DNA of 64,000 nucleotides, taken from contig JAAONU010000004.1 of assembly GCA_012932295.1 (NCBI GenBank), positions 7,201,030 through 7,265,029 of the forward strand, written 5' to 3'. Below, piece by piece: positions 34,301 to 48,177 of the stretch (positions are counted from its first letter, which is position 1; every line of letters begins with the position of its first letter). The DNA comes from Cyclina sinensis. Its lineage: Eukaryota > Mollusca > Bivalvia > Venerida > Veneridae. Both the position numbers and the translations under genes were made by a program. The notes under the pieces are model-generated. The model was not told the DNA's origin and searched no databases. It was given only the letters and a program-made list of their open reading frames with translations.

Positions 34301-36666
34301 ATTATATAGAGGATGATCTATCAAGAGCAAGCGATTTCATACACAGCATCAACAGAACAAGTGACTTTCTGAAAGCCACTGTCACTGGCACCACATTAAA
34401 ACCTATCGCAGGTACGAAAAAAAAAACAGTATAGAATTACCATTCAGATAAAAATGTATTTGTTTAATCCAAACTAAGTAAGAACATAAAAGTTTCTTAT
34501 ATAAAATTAATTTATCCAAAACTAATGTCTATTTCAGAAGGCTTAATAGCTAATTATACTCCCCCTCCACCCTCACATAAAACAAGTGTGAGGGGTTATA
34601 TTGGATTCATCTTGATGTACCTCTCTCCGTCCGCCTCTTCGTCCCGTCTCTTGTCCTGACTATATCTTCTATACAATAAAGGAGTTTAAAGTGCCTTAAC
34701 ATATTGTTTCATCTTTATGACATGGTGTGTTGTGTGTAAGACAATGGTCTATAGCTCAAAGGTCAAGGTAACAGTCACTGGTTAAATGTAAAAAATGTTG
34801 ATTATTGACCTTGTCCGGTCAATCATTTCTCCATGCATTAAAGGATTTTGAAATACATCGGCATATTTGTATATCTAGATGAGCTGGTGTACCGTGTGTT
34901 AGAGTTATGTCCCTAACTTAAAGGCCAAGGTCACAGTGAATTGTAAAATGTAAAAAATGTTGATAAAATGTTTTGTCCAGGCAAAAACTTCTCCATGCAT
35001 GAAAGGATTTTGAAACTTTGGCATATTAAAATACCTTTGCATATTTGTTCATCAAAATAAGGCGGAGTTTCGCGTGCAAGACCCTAGTTCCTAGCTCAAA
35101 GGTCAAGGCCACAGTCACTTGTCAAATGTAAAACAAATTGTTGATAATAGACATTATAAGGGCCATAACGTCTACATGCATAAAAGGCTTTTGAAACGTT
35201 GGCATATTTGTTCATCTAGATGAGCCGTTGTGTAGGGTTTAAAACCCATGTTCTTTGCTCAAGGGTCAAGGACACAGTGACTGGTCAGAGGTAACAAATG
35301 TTGATGATAGATCATGTCCGAACCATAATTCTCCATGCATTGAAGGATTTTAATTTCCTTTCAAATGTATGTCACCTTGCTGGTTGTTTCCTTCTTGATT
35401 TTATGAATTCTTTATCTATAACATCGTATCATCAAATAAATTAACATCATAAGCATATTTGTGTCAGGCAAGAATTTTACAATGACCTCTTTTACTTACA
35501 ACACTTCAATGCCGTGACCAACTGGAGTATGGGGTTATTCGTCATTTCTGTGACAAGCTCTAATTTTCATATAAATAACTCTAATTTCTCATTTCAATGA
35601 CGTTTTGCCTTGTAAACATTATTCAGGAATGGTGGCCATGAAAAGGAGATGTAAAGGTGAACCACAGAAAATAATGTTACGACGAAATGATATCATCAAT
35701 GACGTCGTCAAAGCTTACGGATATATTGACGTTTCACGACCTTTGGAGGTACGTTTTGTTGGCGAGGAAGACAGAAACGTATCTGAGGAAATGTTTGGAA
35801 TCTTCTGGGAAAGAATTGCCAGCATTTGGTTTACAGGAGAAAATGCTATTTTTCCGTATGTCCCCGTCCAGAAGAGAACTGAAGCAAGGCGATTATTCCC
35901 AGTGCTAGGTAAAGTCGTGGAACACATGCTGAATATTCTCGGTTACTTCCCCCCTCAGTTAAGTCGCAGCACTGTTTTAACAATAGCAGGTAAGGAAGTC
36001 AGTACAGAACTTATTTTGGAAGATTTCCTGTCGTTTGTGCCTGACAGAGAAAGCAAGTTGCTTACAGCAAGCCTTAAGGAAACCCAGTGGTCTGAAAACA
36101 CGAAAAAACGTCTTGAACGATTTTTCAATGCAAAGAAAGCTTCTTGCAATCTGAAACCAGAGTCACTGGAAAGCAATCTTCTGAATATTGCATACGCAGA
36201 AATCATCGACCCCTCACACGTGTATATAACTATGATTCGAGAAAGCATTTCTGATTTTTTAAAAGAACTTTTCGACTCGCTTAGCCCTGAATCGTTGTTA
36301 GCGTATAGAGTACGAGATGCTACAAGTGAATCTGTTGCTCAAATGGTCGAAAATCTCCTTGATGAATCAGACTACAGTGCAGAAGAGGAAGTCATCATCA
36401 CTTATGCCATTGACTTTATAAGCCGTATGACTAGGAAACAACTTCGACAATTTCTTATATGGCTCACTGGATCACCAAACATGCCAGACAGAATACAGAT
36501 CACCTTCAGATCTTCCTGTGCTGGACCAAAGACACCAACAGCATACAGAGATAGGAAAATCCTTGAACTGTCAAAGGAATTCAACTCATACCGAGAGTTC
36601 GGATGTTGTCTTACGGATGCTGTTTTCGAAAAATTCTTTAAATCAGCTGTCTCAAATTTATATTAA
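27787..36666 (+). CDS. HSPA12-like Hsp70 ATPase fused to a HECT-like domain, gene A
   Basis: Exons: 1a 27787-27843 or 1b 28238-28282, 2 28433-28717, 3 29822-30037, 4 30527-30680, 5 33629-34411, 6 35627-36666. All junctions are GT-AG and in phase; about 840 residues with exon 1b. Exons 2-5 are an HSPA12-type actin-fold ATPase: VASIDIGNTITRCAFSF (phosphate 1), WVVTVPAVFT, MVVDIGG joined to KTLDVTI (phosphate 2), GYGGNRLHEWFDDVL, and IVGGYAKVLPVEE (adenosine motif). Exon 6 resembles a HECT domain: PLEVRFVGEEDRNVSEEMF, LGKVVEHMLNILGYFPP, then LRQFLIWLTGSPNMP and PTAYRDRKILELSKEFNSY. In active HECT ligases the last motif has Thr-Cys where this has Arg-Asp, so the catalytic cysteine is missing. Retaining intron 5 would add seven codons (GTKKKTV) and stop, giving an ATPase-only form. 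The Hsp70 part is certain by motifs. The HECT assignment is strong. That both parts are in one transcript is inferred from conserved splice sites. Confidence 0.88.
30358..30380. repeat. (TTG)n microsatellite
   Basis: A short TTG run in intron 3 of gene A; (ATT)n stands nearby at 30140-30158. Confidence 0.7.
31044..31071. repeat. Poly(A) tract in intron 4 of gene A
   Basis: A run of about 25 A follows ACAACAAC. Intron 4 of gene A is about 2.9 kb against 1.45 kb in gene B; the excess, roughly 30.9-32.1 kb, is A-specific and contains this tract, which may mark the tail of a retroposed insertion. I could not identify the inserted element. Confidence 0.5.
34640..35345. repeat. Tandem copies of a second dispersed repeat, in intron 5 of gene A
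   Basis: Four or so diverged copies of a unit of about 180-190 bp occur. Each contains AGCTCAAAGGTCAAGG, CACAGT.ACTGGT.AAATG, TGTTGAT.AT.GACC, TCTCCATGCAT.AAAGGATTT and GCATATTTGTTCATC. It is absent from intron 5 of genes B and C, which is only about 242 bp, so it inserted in A or was lost from the others. The pattern is one I associate with mollusc genomes. Confidence 0.65.
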
Positions 36667-39600
36667 GCCTGTGAAATGGTTACAGTTTCATTATGCTTAG
36701 AATTTAGAATTCCCTAACTTTATATGAATGAAGAGTGATGAAACTGTAATTTTATTGTTTCAAACAATTTGAGTTCACTTGAACGCTTGAGCATGATCCC
36801 TTTTTAGTGGTCTCCATATTCAGATGTAACATACAAAACCACCTTTTATGATACTTTCGATCTGTTTACTTAAAATCTTATTCTAGAAACACGGCACATC
36901 TGATTAAAAGCTCTATTTGAGACTTCAGTCAAGACGGAAAGGTGCATTTTCTTTTTGGGAATAACACTTTGGCCTAGCTGCAATTGTGTTGTACTAGTAA
37001 TAATTATTTGATGTCAGGGTCGACATTTGATCTTTGAATATATATAAGACTCCGTGCCTTCATGGAGACAGAGGTAATATAACAAATATGTTTCAAGAAC
37101 TCGGGCTTCCATCGCTTTTAAATATCTGAATATAAACTAAAATGAATTTTAATTCTAAAGTGAAAATAGTTGCAGCAAAAAGAATGGCAGCCTATTTAGA
37201 ATAATGTAAACCATGACGAGATTTAAGGCATGTAAGGCGTGTGTGCTAATTATGTGTTTATCATTTGTGCTGATCCGACTGCATAGATGTGTAGGCTGAT
37301 CTTTATCTGGACTTGCCGCAAAGACAAAGTCAGTTGTCTCCAGTATTGTAAAGATTTATGTCCACAAAATAAGGACAGATAAGACAAGTGAAGACTGAAA
37401 TCTGTTTTTAGAAATACGGCTGATACAGCCACAGTTACAATGGTTGAACAAAATCTTTTGGTGTTCTTCCTCTTTTTAGTCTAGGACAGTCATACAATGT
37501 CATTGGCATTGTTTGAAAGTGAAAATAAAGACATTTGTTTTTTTTATGAATCTTGTCTTAGTATGCAATTTGTTTGTTGGTTGCATATATACATGTATTT
37601 CTGTAAAAATTGACAGCCAAATTCTGCAAAACTTTAGACTGAGTGATTAGCAAACTCACTATATGGAAATCCACAGTAATATTCGATCTAGATCCAAAAT
37701 GACAGAAAGATATTCCTACTAAGAAAAGCAATGTTAGGATTTTATGTGATCATTATTAAATTGCACATAGATTTTTAGATTTTCCTTCTGCTCACGTAAG
37801 AGTAACTAAAACCACAGTTGCATAAAGTTTGAACCAAGCCCTCTCCCCTGATCTGCCCTTGCATTGGAGTAAAACGGTTTAAAATCATTGTAACATCTAC
37901 ACGCAACTGTTTCTATCGTTATCAAATACAAATTAGACCATTTAAAGAGAAAATCCACACTTTCCATCCTACAATATAATAAAAACAAGTTATGAAACAT
38001 TCTGCTGAAAATCACCTCAGCTGTCTAAGTTTTTCTTTGGATTTCTGAATAAAACGAAGGTCTGGAACATATTGCTAACGTCCAGCAATTCAGCAATAAT
38101 TATGATTCAAATTAATATCGGTCTCATCATTTTCAACCAAAGAATTAATTCGCCCCTTACTCTTTCGAGAAAAAACAGCCAGTTTCATCCGTCAACCGTA
38201 CTGAAAATAGAAAAAAAACTTGTTCACACGTTCTGAATGCGGGTTAGTGGCACCCCAATTTATTTTTCTTTCTTGGCATTTCTCGGGGTTTCAATTTGCC
38301 AAAAGCGCCCTTTGATAAATTGTTCAAAAACAAATCACCAGTCTTTGCAAGTTTTATATAAACTTAAAAGACATATTCTGTTCAAATACTCCATCATACA
38401 GAAGCCTTCACTACAATTTATGGGAGTATATTAAATATAGATAAAACTATTGTGATTTATATACAAAATAAGATGAACAAATAAAATAGAACTTAGGACT
38501 TGGCGTCTTTTATTTGTTTTGTCTGGAATCCATGCCTTTTTCTCTTGTCAAATTTATGTGAATTTTGCATTCATTTACACCCCAGCTTCAAGATATTTCC
38601 TATGTCGGGTTGAGAATCATTCTAACACATTGTGAAATGTACCAAGAAGTAAACACTTTCGGGAATTTCCTCTCTTTTTATTTATATCCATTATTCCTAT
38701 ATTGGTTACAAATAATATCTTAATGTGTTCCTTGAATTTAAGCTTGTCTTCTTTAAACTCTTTGTCATATGTCTCGAAGTTTCGATAGCTTCCTTTTGCG
38801 GACAAGATCAACCGCTAGCGAGAACTTTCGATGCCATTTCCGTTAAATATTCTGAACCATAGTCCCAGAAACTTCCTAAAATAAATCATTTTGCCCTTTT
38901 TTTCCTTTTTTCTTATTGTGCACTCGAAACACATCATATTTATCCAAAATCATGTATGCTTTTCAATGTTATTAAGAATTATCTAACATTTTTACAGCAA
39001 ATGATGTGATCCAATAATTATAAAGGACCCCAAAAAAGGGTATCCTCATTTATTTCCTGGTATATATATGGGCATCATAACCCATCAACTGGCAGTTATG
39101 AAACAAGACATTAGGTGAATTAAATGATTAGCAAACACACTCAAAGATTTATGGGTGAACAAAGCGCTACTTTAGCCTAGTTTCAGTAATGTCAAGTATA
39201 TCTTTTACAAATTGCAATCTTTTGTGTGGCCCTTGTGTACAAGTCTGCCTGTACACAGAATGTGGGCGATAGTAGTACTGATACTATGTTTACTCAGTTA
39301 TAATTAAGTTATTATTCAATCATTACTCTATTCATCGTTATTATTTTAACACAAGAGCAAGAGCACTGAGTTTTGATAGGATACCTCTTTTCTTCCCACC
39401 CGTCTTTTAACTACTGCATACTGTAAAATAGAACCCCAAATAGTATTTGTTATGTTTTTCAGTGTCTCTGAATAGAAAATCTAACATTAAACGAGCTTTT
39501 CTAGATCAATGTCATTTCTTATAACTACTTTCCATTCATAATTGTACATACTATATATATCTTATTTTTAGACTGATTTTAATTTGCTTAAATCGTATTT

Positions 39601-42449
39601 TCATTCTTAGCATACCCTATAAAAGGAGCATTACAACAAGAGAGTTCGTTTAATTTATATCTCTCACTGTAAAGTTTTTATTACTTGTGGAACAAATGAA
39701 TTATATTTCTAAAAGACCAAAAACCATGTCACATGCAAAATTTCCTTATGGCCTTGTGGTTTTAGAGAGGAAGTACTTTTCCTGCTCTTTTACCAAACTA
39801 TAAATCTTCACCCTAAGGTGAGACCTTTTCTGGTCCCAGGGGATTCATTTTCAACATTTTTGTATGAACACGGCTACAAGGAGATACACCATACCAAATG
39901 TCATTGCAGTAGGCTTTACGGTTTTCGATATTAAGGAGATTGTTTTCATGGATTTCAGAATTTTTATGGTCTAGTTACCACAGTTCTTGACAGAGTGAAA
40001 TAACTTGGATAGATTTAGTTGAACTTTATGCATGGAACATTCCTGGGAAGTTCGAACAAACTGTTTTTTTTATTATTATAATTTTCCCCTTTATGACACT
40101 TTTGTATAGAATTTAAAAAAGGCTCATAACTCTGGTGCTACTGATGTAATCAGAACAAACATCCTATACTGATGATATATATTTGTATTGAGTGGCATTA
40201 AGCGTTCCCTATATTATATGTTATTTGGGGTTTTGAGTGATATATGTGGATATATTACCTGCCAAGATTTTATTTCACCCGAGCCGAGTAAGACGATTTT
40301 AAAATAAATCATTGCAGTTTCAAATGAAGCGTCAAAATAAGATTCCCTTTAGGGTACCCCTTCTACATGAAGTATTTGCTTTCGTACCTAACGAATGTAA
40401 ACAAGATGAAAGGAGTAGTCAGTTGAAGACACTTTTTTGTAATTAATATCAAGCTTTGACGAGGTCATATTTGTTTTAAATACCGATGAAAATATTTATC
40501 ATTATTCTATTTTGGTAAATATTTTTTATTAGACAGTTAAAAAGTGCTTGTATATCGGAATTTACACTGCGCAACATCGAACCGTACGCGCATCGTCACA
40601 GTGCATATTGTTTACAATGTGGGGTACCCAAAGTGGAAATTTAATGTGTATATTACCTGTCTGGCTCGATTATATCAATTTCTTTCGGCGGATCAATATC
40701 CAATCAAAAAGGGGAAAAAAATCTGGAAGGGTAATGAAAAGTATATGCCTAATATATTGTATAGAAAATTAATGAAAGAATAGAAAGGACTATGACTCCG
40801 GTCTTACTGATCTGATCAGAACATACATTGTGCCAGCACCATCCCATACCGACAATACGTATTTGAATTGAGTCTCATTTAATTCCCCTGTTGGTTATTT
40901 AGTTATGAGACTGGACGGACGGACGTACATACGGACAAACAACGTGAAACATATCCCTCCACTTAGGCGAGGGATAATAACTTAGCTTTGTCTTTTCTGG
41001 TCCGTTCAAACCAAAATGGATCTCTTGCCAGATCTAATGGGTCTGGTGCTGTTAAAAATTTGTAGATAAAGGTAACTTAATAGTTTAGAATTCTGATCAT
41101 TTTTCAACAGGACTTTCTTCTTCAGAAATTTAATTCAAATAAAGCTTATTACTTTGTTTTTGTCAACATAGAAGTGGATACTAAGCATTAAAACTAAGAT
41201 AACCAAATCTGCTATGGTTAAATTTATTTTCTTGTGTGTGTGTGTGTTTTTTTTTTGTTTTTTTTTTCATTAAATAAGAAATGAATTTTAAATCTACCAT
41301 TGATAACAGATATAAATGTAGAAATAACTGATGGAGTGATAATATTTCCCGTTTTTGTTTGATTAGAATAACGACTGGTTCATAAATGCAGATAATTAAG
41401 ATATGACTTTTGGTGCACATTGGCGAGTTAAAATCAACGCTCATATCATTTTACGATGACATACTTTGTTTAGAAAGATAATTTGCTTGTACAGTACCCG
41501 TAAATAGCGTCGTCCTTTTCTGACGTAACTTAATATGGTCATTTAATATATGTTAAAAACAAGTTGAAAGGTCAGGAAGTTCGGTACCACTTCTTATTTG
41601 AAGGCATTCTGTTAAGTACATCACGAAGGGTCAGTCAAAGCATTTTAACTCTTCAAAGTAGCCATCAGAGTCTTTCAAGTAAAAACCCTGCCCAACGTCG
41701 TGAAGCATCGTAGGCATGGCCTTTGGCCCAGAGAACCAAAACTTACCATGTCTGACCATCTTTAAAGTGTAAAGGCTGTAGACATAGTTTTTCTAGGATA
41801 ATCAGAGCACATTTTCAAAACGAAGGTCCCCGTGATGTTGATCTTTTTTGCCCAAGAAAGTCCAACCTTCCTATCACGTAAAAGTTACTGGTCTTTTCAA
41901 GTTATTTATCAGAATCCGTTTTCAAACTGCAAGCTTCTGTAGGCTTGACCTTTGACTCATCGACTCAAATATCAACAAGAGTTATCTACTCATCATTTCC
42001 ATCCATCCATTTAAGTTTTTGAAGTCCTGGGTACAATTGATCTTGAGTTATTGTTAGGGAAACGGTTTCAAAGTGCAGGCCCCTGTGAGCCTTTCTAATG
42101 ACCCAGATAGAAGTTTGTCCGACACTTTAAGCAGTTTTTGACATTATGAGTTATGGTTAAAATACTTTTATTTTGTTATCAAATAACAATCGAAAAGTTT
42201 GTAATTAATGTATAACTAGATCCGAGCCGTGTTGTTAAAAATAATATTTGAAAGCACATGGATTTTAAATATACGTCTCAATGGAAAATCGGGCAAACTA
42301 ATAATCTTTTGTCTGTAAACCCATTTTCGAAACTAGGTTACCTTATGTCAAACATGATTCAAACATTGTAATGACAATCTTCAGTTGTCCTAAATTTGAA
42401 ACTTGATAAGAAAAGATATCTGATATTGTCTGATGTGAACTTCAATACT
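36667..42449. other. Spacer between genes A and B
   Basis: The 3' flank of gene A and 5' flank of gene B contain no further exon I can support. The spacer is AT-rich and near-identical in order to the B-C spacer. It contains a (TG)n/(T)n run at 41232-41265, a GGACGGACGTACATACGGAC-like stretch near 40915-40935, and the 'TTTGACC..GATCGGAAACC' type repeat at 41640-42120. Short open frames conserved in both spacers, such as the ones at 38237 and 52321, are conserved only because the DNA is duplicated. Confidence 0.6.
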
Positions 42450-42521
42450 CATATAAAACTGTCAGCTTAACAGTGCAGTTGTCACCAAGGGCTTCTAGCA
42501 TATATCAGCAGAGACTGAGGT
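42450..42521 (+). promoter_or_regulatory. Putative TATA box and leader exon of gene B
   Basis: CATATAAAACTGTCAGC (TATA box at 42451-42457) precedes by about 25 bases the conserved block CAGTGCAGTTGTCACC. The conserved block ends at GAGACTGAG with a GTAAAC donor at 42520. I infer a non-coding exon of about 40 nt spliced to the region just before ATG 43304. Confidence 0.5.
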
Positions 42522-43303
42522 AAACTTATTTTCTGTTTATTACTTAATTCATTCTTGTAAACAAATATGACGATGCATATGACTTTTAACAATGTGTAAA
42601 TTAGAAAAACTCTGAAAAAATCGTTTAAAGCATTGAAGACAAAATATTCAAATACTTGTCTAACTTATACTTTACTATACTTACATTTGATACACTGTAA
42701 CCTAGATTTAAATGGTGATTCGAGAAATGCTAACCTTAAGTCTAACTAACCAAGCGATCATTGAGTTCCAGTAATTATTACTACATGAAATAGTTTGTAT
42801 TCCTTTATAAAGGTATTGCGTGTTTTTTTAGGCTTGTTTGTTTTTTTTAATTACAACACGACGGTCTCTAAATCATACTACATGTACAGATACATTTGCA
42901 TTTACATATGATGAGTGACATTTTAAAACTGTAAAATAATTGTATAATAGAAATCTTACAATAGTGATCGTGCCACATAAAATATTAAAAGTAATTTTTA
43001 TGACAATAAGAATAATATCTGGCCGTAAAATTTATGTCATATTACTAGAGGACAATACACCTATTTCATAAGCCAGCTATAAAATCTTTTAAAGGTTTAC
43101 ATGAAAAATAATTTTATCATTCTCACATATTTGCCTATCTAGTAACATGTGGAAACCAACCGTCTTATAAGTATTTGTTGTACCTTCTGTTAATGAAATA
43201 TTTTTTATTCACGAATGTTTTTATTAATTGATAAGTTAATTCATCAATTAGATAATTCATTTTCATATTTGGTTTGTGGAACAAGATTAATACTGCAGCA
43301 GTT

Positions 43304-46300
43304 ATGGCAACGGGGCTCTCGTCTACTATAATAAACAGCAGTTCTATCGATGATTTGGAAGTAAGTACTAAAACATAGTCAACTCAAAACTATCCTCGTA
43401 ATAGTTCTAGTTGGTTGTCGAGAGAAACTTATGATGGACACTGTGAATGTTGTCAAAGCTTATATATTAAGATAAATTTTGAAAGGCTACAGAAAGACTA
43501 AATTGAAATATATAGACCAGAAACTTACAATTGCTTGCAAAATGCTTGAAAATCGTTTTTTTTATATTCAGAGTAATAAGAGGACCTGTCCAATTCTACT
43601 TGTTGCCAGCATAGATATTGGCAATACAAACACAAGATTCGCATATTCATTCAGACATGAGCCGACAAAAGTATTCTCGTTACATAACTTTTCTTCGGGA
43701 CAGACCGATGGCGGTTTCCCTACTGCTGTTTTACTTGATGATACTGAACAGCTCGACAGTTTGGGATTTGATGCTATAGAGCACTATAAGGAGAACAAAA
43801 AGGGACATTTCTTTACAGATATCAAACAGCCACTGTACACAATGACGGTAGGTTTGTAACATACTCTATGCATAGTCTGTAAAATGCTGTCTGTGCAATT
43901 TCATTAAAATTGTGCACGGTTGCAGTTAGAGAAAGCAACTACAAACAAAAAGTAATTCCAGAAAATCATGATCATCCTGGTATAATGTATCTTAAGGACT
44001 TTGTAAAGTGCTTTTTTCTGTGAAGACAGTAAACTATAAAGGTAATGCAATGAGTATATTTAGATGAAATAATGACTTCGTCAAATTTCATGTGTGTGAA
44101 GCTAGCAGAACAGCAAAATGGCAACTCCAGCAGAATAGCAAAACGACATCTGTAGAAAAGCAGAACAACATTTTAAAAAAAGAGGTTTAAGTCCGCTACC
44201 GGTGTATACCGCTCATCTGTAATCTCGCGGTAGTTACCGCTTGGCTAACTATAATTAAAAAACAAACAATAAACATCAGTAATTTTGGTAATCATTACAA
44301 TATTTCATCCTTTTTCCATCGCAGAATATGTAAAAATGCCATTTAAATATTTCAAGAAAATCAATCATGTGGAAAATTTATCATAGTGGGCAGCCATATT
44401 GTTGAATTACGTCATATCACTAATCTCGCGGTAAATAGGTCAACTGCTTCTAGAACATTATATTGCAGTTTATGTTTACAGTCTGTCACGAATCACTAAC
44501 GGGAATGATCAAACATTGCTTAAAAAAGATAAATTGTTATTCAACATCAAAATTAATACTAAATGAACACTTTTTACTGTGTCACTGTCACAAAATTACT
44601 CGTCTGGAAAACGAATGCATCGTAATGGGATTTTTTTAAAGATTGGACTAAAACATTCCAAGAAACTGCTCATTATTGCAAGTTAGAGCGTTATATCTTC
44701 GTGTGAGAAAAATGGGTCACAAGCTTTGTTTGTAAACACTGCCCATATGGTGCGACTGACATACCGCGAGAATAGTGATACCGCGAGAATAGTGAATAAT
44801 ATTTTGTCCGTCGTGTGTCCGTCAGATCGTCGTCTGTTTATATTTTGCTCGTAAACACTCTAGATGCTACAATTTTAATCGGATCTTAATGAAACAATAA
44901 AATTACGGACGAGTTCAAAACTGAGGTCAAAAGGAGTTAATAAACCATATTTTGATCAGATCTTAACGAAATTGGCCTGAGTAGTCCTGTTAATAAATCC
45001 TTGAAGAAATAGAAACTCTGGTTCGTGCCAGATCATAAACTAGGTTCTGGGTAAAATTATTGGAAAACTTTGTTAACACACTAAAAGTCAAATTTTTTTA
45101 CCCGTTTTAGATAAAATTTGTTCAGAATGTTTGCATTGACGAATTCTAGAAGGATTTTAAAACATGTGATCAGAAACTAGGTCACTGGATCAAATAATAG
45201 AAAAACCTTTCTTAATACTCAGAAGATCATATTTTTTATCAGATTTATATGAAAATTAGTCAGAATGTTTGCTTTGATATATTCTTGGGCTAATTCGAAA
45301 CTGGGTCACTGTGCAAATGTACAACTTGAACACTAGAGTTTGCCAGCACTGTTATTGTCCATATCTTGCAAATTTTCTTGCGAAAAAATAGTTGGCACAT
45401 GAAAGATGCCAGTATAATTTGGCAAATGCCTTCCTCAGGTGCCCCGACAATACACTATAGTCAAGAAATTTTGATATATTTAAAATGGCTACAAGAGTGA
45501 ATTTTATTCTCTACAGTTAAAGTATGAAGACTATCTTACAGTAGTACTTTTTGGTCAGTATATCAGTCACATGCAAACAGTTTTTCAACAGTGTTAAAGA
45601 ATCACCGAGCTATTCTGCTTGAGTTACTCTGCCAGATTGCTGTACTGGTATTCTACTGTTCAGCTAACTTCACACAGACCAATATTTCATTAGGATGGAT
45701 CGGTCATATACATTAAAGATGAGCAGGGCAGGAAAACAGAGGAACTGACAGTAATTCGACAACTTATAAAACGGATTAAGAATGAATTGTTTGCAAAGAT
45801 AAATAAAATGCACGTCAGAATTGACCCAGAAGATGTGTTCTGGGTTGTAACAGTTCCTGCGGTATTCACTGGACAAGCAATAGATCTTGTAAGGAGAGCA
45901 GCAAAAGAGGTATCTTAAAGTTGTTTGTTTGTTTCTTTGTTTGTTTGTTCTTATTTCTTTTGTTTGTTTGTTTGACCTTTTAAGGCAAACTGACTGTTTA
46001 GTTTTTAGGTATTTTATGAAAGACATTGTGGTAACAAAGTTTTTAAGTGTACGCAGATTCAACTAGCCTTGTTTACTTTTTATTTACTAATTAACTTTTA
46101 CGGATATATAGAGGGTATTTGTTTGTTTTTGTGGAAGATGAGAATTTATTTCATCGAGTGAACATCATATGTGATATTTTCACGAGTGGCGCAGCCACGA
46201 GTGAAAGAATCAACATATGGTGTTCACGAGATGAAATAAATTCCCATCTTCCACTAAAAAACAAACAAATTTTCTTTTTATTTTATGCCAACACGTCAAA

Positions 46301-48127
46301 AATGGGTTTTTTATGACATTTTTAATCAGGGCCTTCAATAAATTCCCCATGGTGAGCCCCAAATCAGTTAATGCGTACTTTGGTTACTGCGCACAAAAAA
46401 AGTGCAGACAATCTCTAATACATATGATAACTTTACTTCTGCTGAAATAAACTGAATACACTTTCATCAAATAACATTTATTTTTGTCTACACAGTTTAT
46501 CAATATTTATTGAATTTTTGCCATACATACTTTAATTATAAAAGCGGATTAATACTCAATATTCAATATTCAATCAATTGAATTGAAAGTCGGCCATATT
46601 GGATATTGTCCATGTGAGATATGTAAACAAATCAGACATTTTAGATAATTCATGGCGAATTTCATCATTGTTCACAACTAGGAATTCAATATTATAACTG
46701 GATTTAACAAGATAAATAAATTTCACTCGCTGTCACTGTCTGAAATACAGTGGATTCTCTTGTATTTACGTGGTGGGGAAATTCCTGAAGTTTCATCAAG
46801 CAGGCCAGCTTTTGGACTGGAATTTATGACCTGTTGAGATAATTGCTGGGTTGCAGTTTTAGAGGAATTGAAATTGAAAGTAACAATTCCATGAAAGTGA
46901 CTGTTCATGAAAAATCCTCTTGGTGCAGGACCAGATTCACTATTTCCTGCAATCATTGGAGCAGTGTGGTTCTTGGCTGAATCAGGTAAAAAAGTAGTTC
47001 GGGCACAAACAGTGTATTATCAAAATGGTAATTTCACTGATTCAAAACAGTGTATTATCACTTTTATCTCACTGATATTTCCCTATATTTCATTGGTAGG
47101 CATAAAATAAAATATGTTACTTGTGACGACTAGAATAGTTGTTCTTTGCCGGACTTCATTCGAGGGTGAAGCTGTTGTTTGTAAATAATGATGTCATGCC
47201 AATTTGCGTCTAACATGTAAAAATAATAAATATAATGTAGACAAAATTACCTGTTTCTTTCACATTCAGGCAGGAATACCAGAGAATAACATAAACATCG
47301 TTTTAGAAGCTATTGCTGCGTTAGAATACTGCCAACATATGTATCACTACAGACAGGATGATTCAATAACAGACATATTTTCTGGAGGGAAACAGTGTAT
47401 GGTGGTGGATATTGGAGGTAAAAGAATAATAAAACTTCTCGTATATGGGGCATCGCGTTACGTGGTCTTTTTATCTGTGTGTTTGTGATAACATGATGCT
47501 TGCAAATGGTGATCTTTTACCACGGGATACATCCGTTCAAAATATAGATGCATGTTTGACATGTATGATTTTTTTTTTAAAGAACGAAATTAATAAAACG
47601 AAGTATATGGTTTCAGTCCAACCAGGAGCGACTCTCGAGTGACATTTTACTTGAAGAGTGTACTGTAATGAATTCTAGTAACAGGAACTGGATCAATATC
47701 AATTTCTCTTTTCTTGGTTCTAAGCTATACAAATTTTTTTATTCATTACCAGTATTCTTATTTCATCTGGAGAAGGGAATAGAATGCACAATAAAAATAT
47801 CAATGTTTAACTTGACAATACAAATGGTCAAATAAAGCAGAAACCTAAAGATTTTTTTGTATTTGTTCAAAACAGCTGATTTGTTGTTATTTATTGCCCA
47901 GGATTGTTTCGTCTAGCTAGCCGGTATTAGATTAATTAGCAGAGAACTTTACAAACATGTCAAAGTAAAAGTAATTAGAGAATTTTCTCTATCTAAGTCA
48001 CTGTCTCTTGTCGCAAATATTCAGGTCCATCAGATTAGATTATCGAGGGCAATATGTATAAACCAGAAGTCTTCTTTAAAAATGAAACCTATTAGATGTC
48101 GAGGCTTACACATTATACATATATATA

Positions 48128-48177
<50 letters not shown>

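Noticed and set aside
35605..36666. A stand-alone HECT-like gene beginning at exon 6
   Set aside because: The frame runs upstream across a good acceptor (ATTCAG), and phase and splice sites match exon 5 in all three copies; no separate promoter is evident. Kept only as the alternative hypothesis.
38237..38434. A 65-codon frame conserved at 52321-52518
   Set aside because: Conservation follows from the segmental duplication; surrounding non-coding DNA is equally similar and no splice or promoter context is seen.
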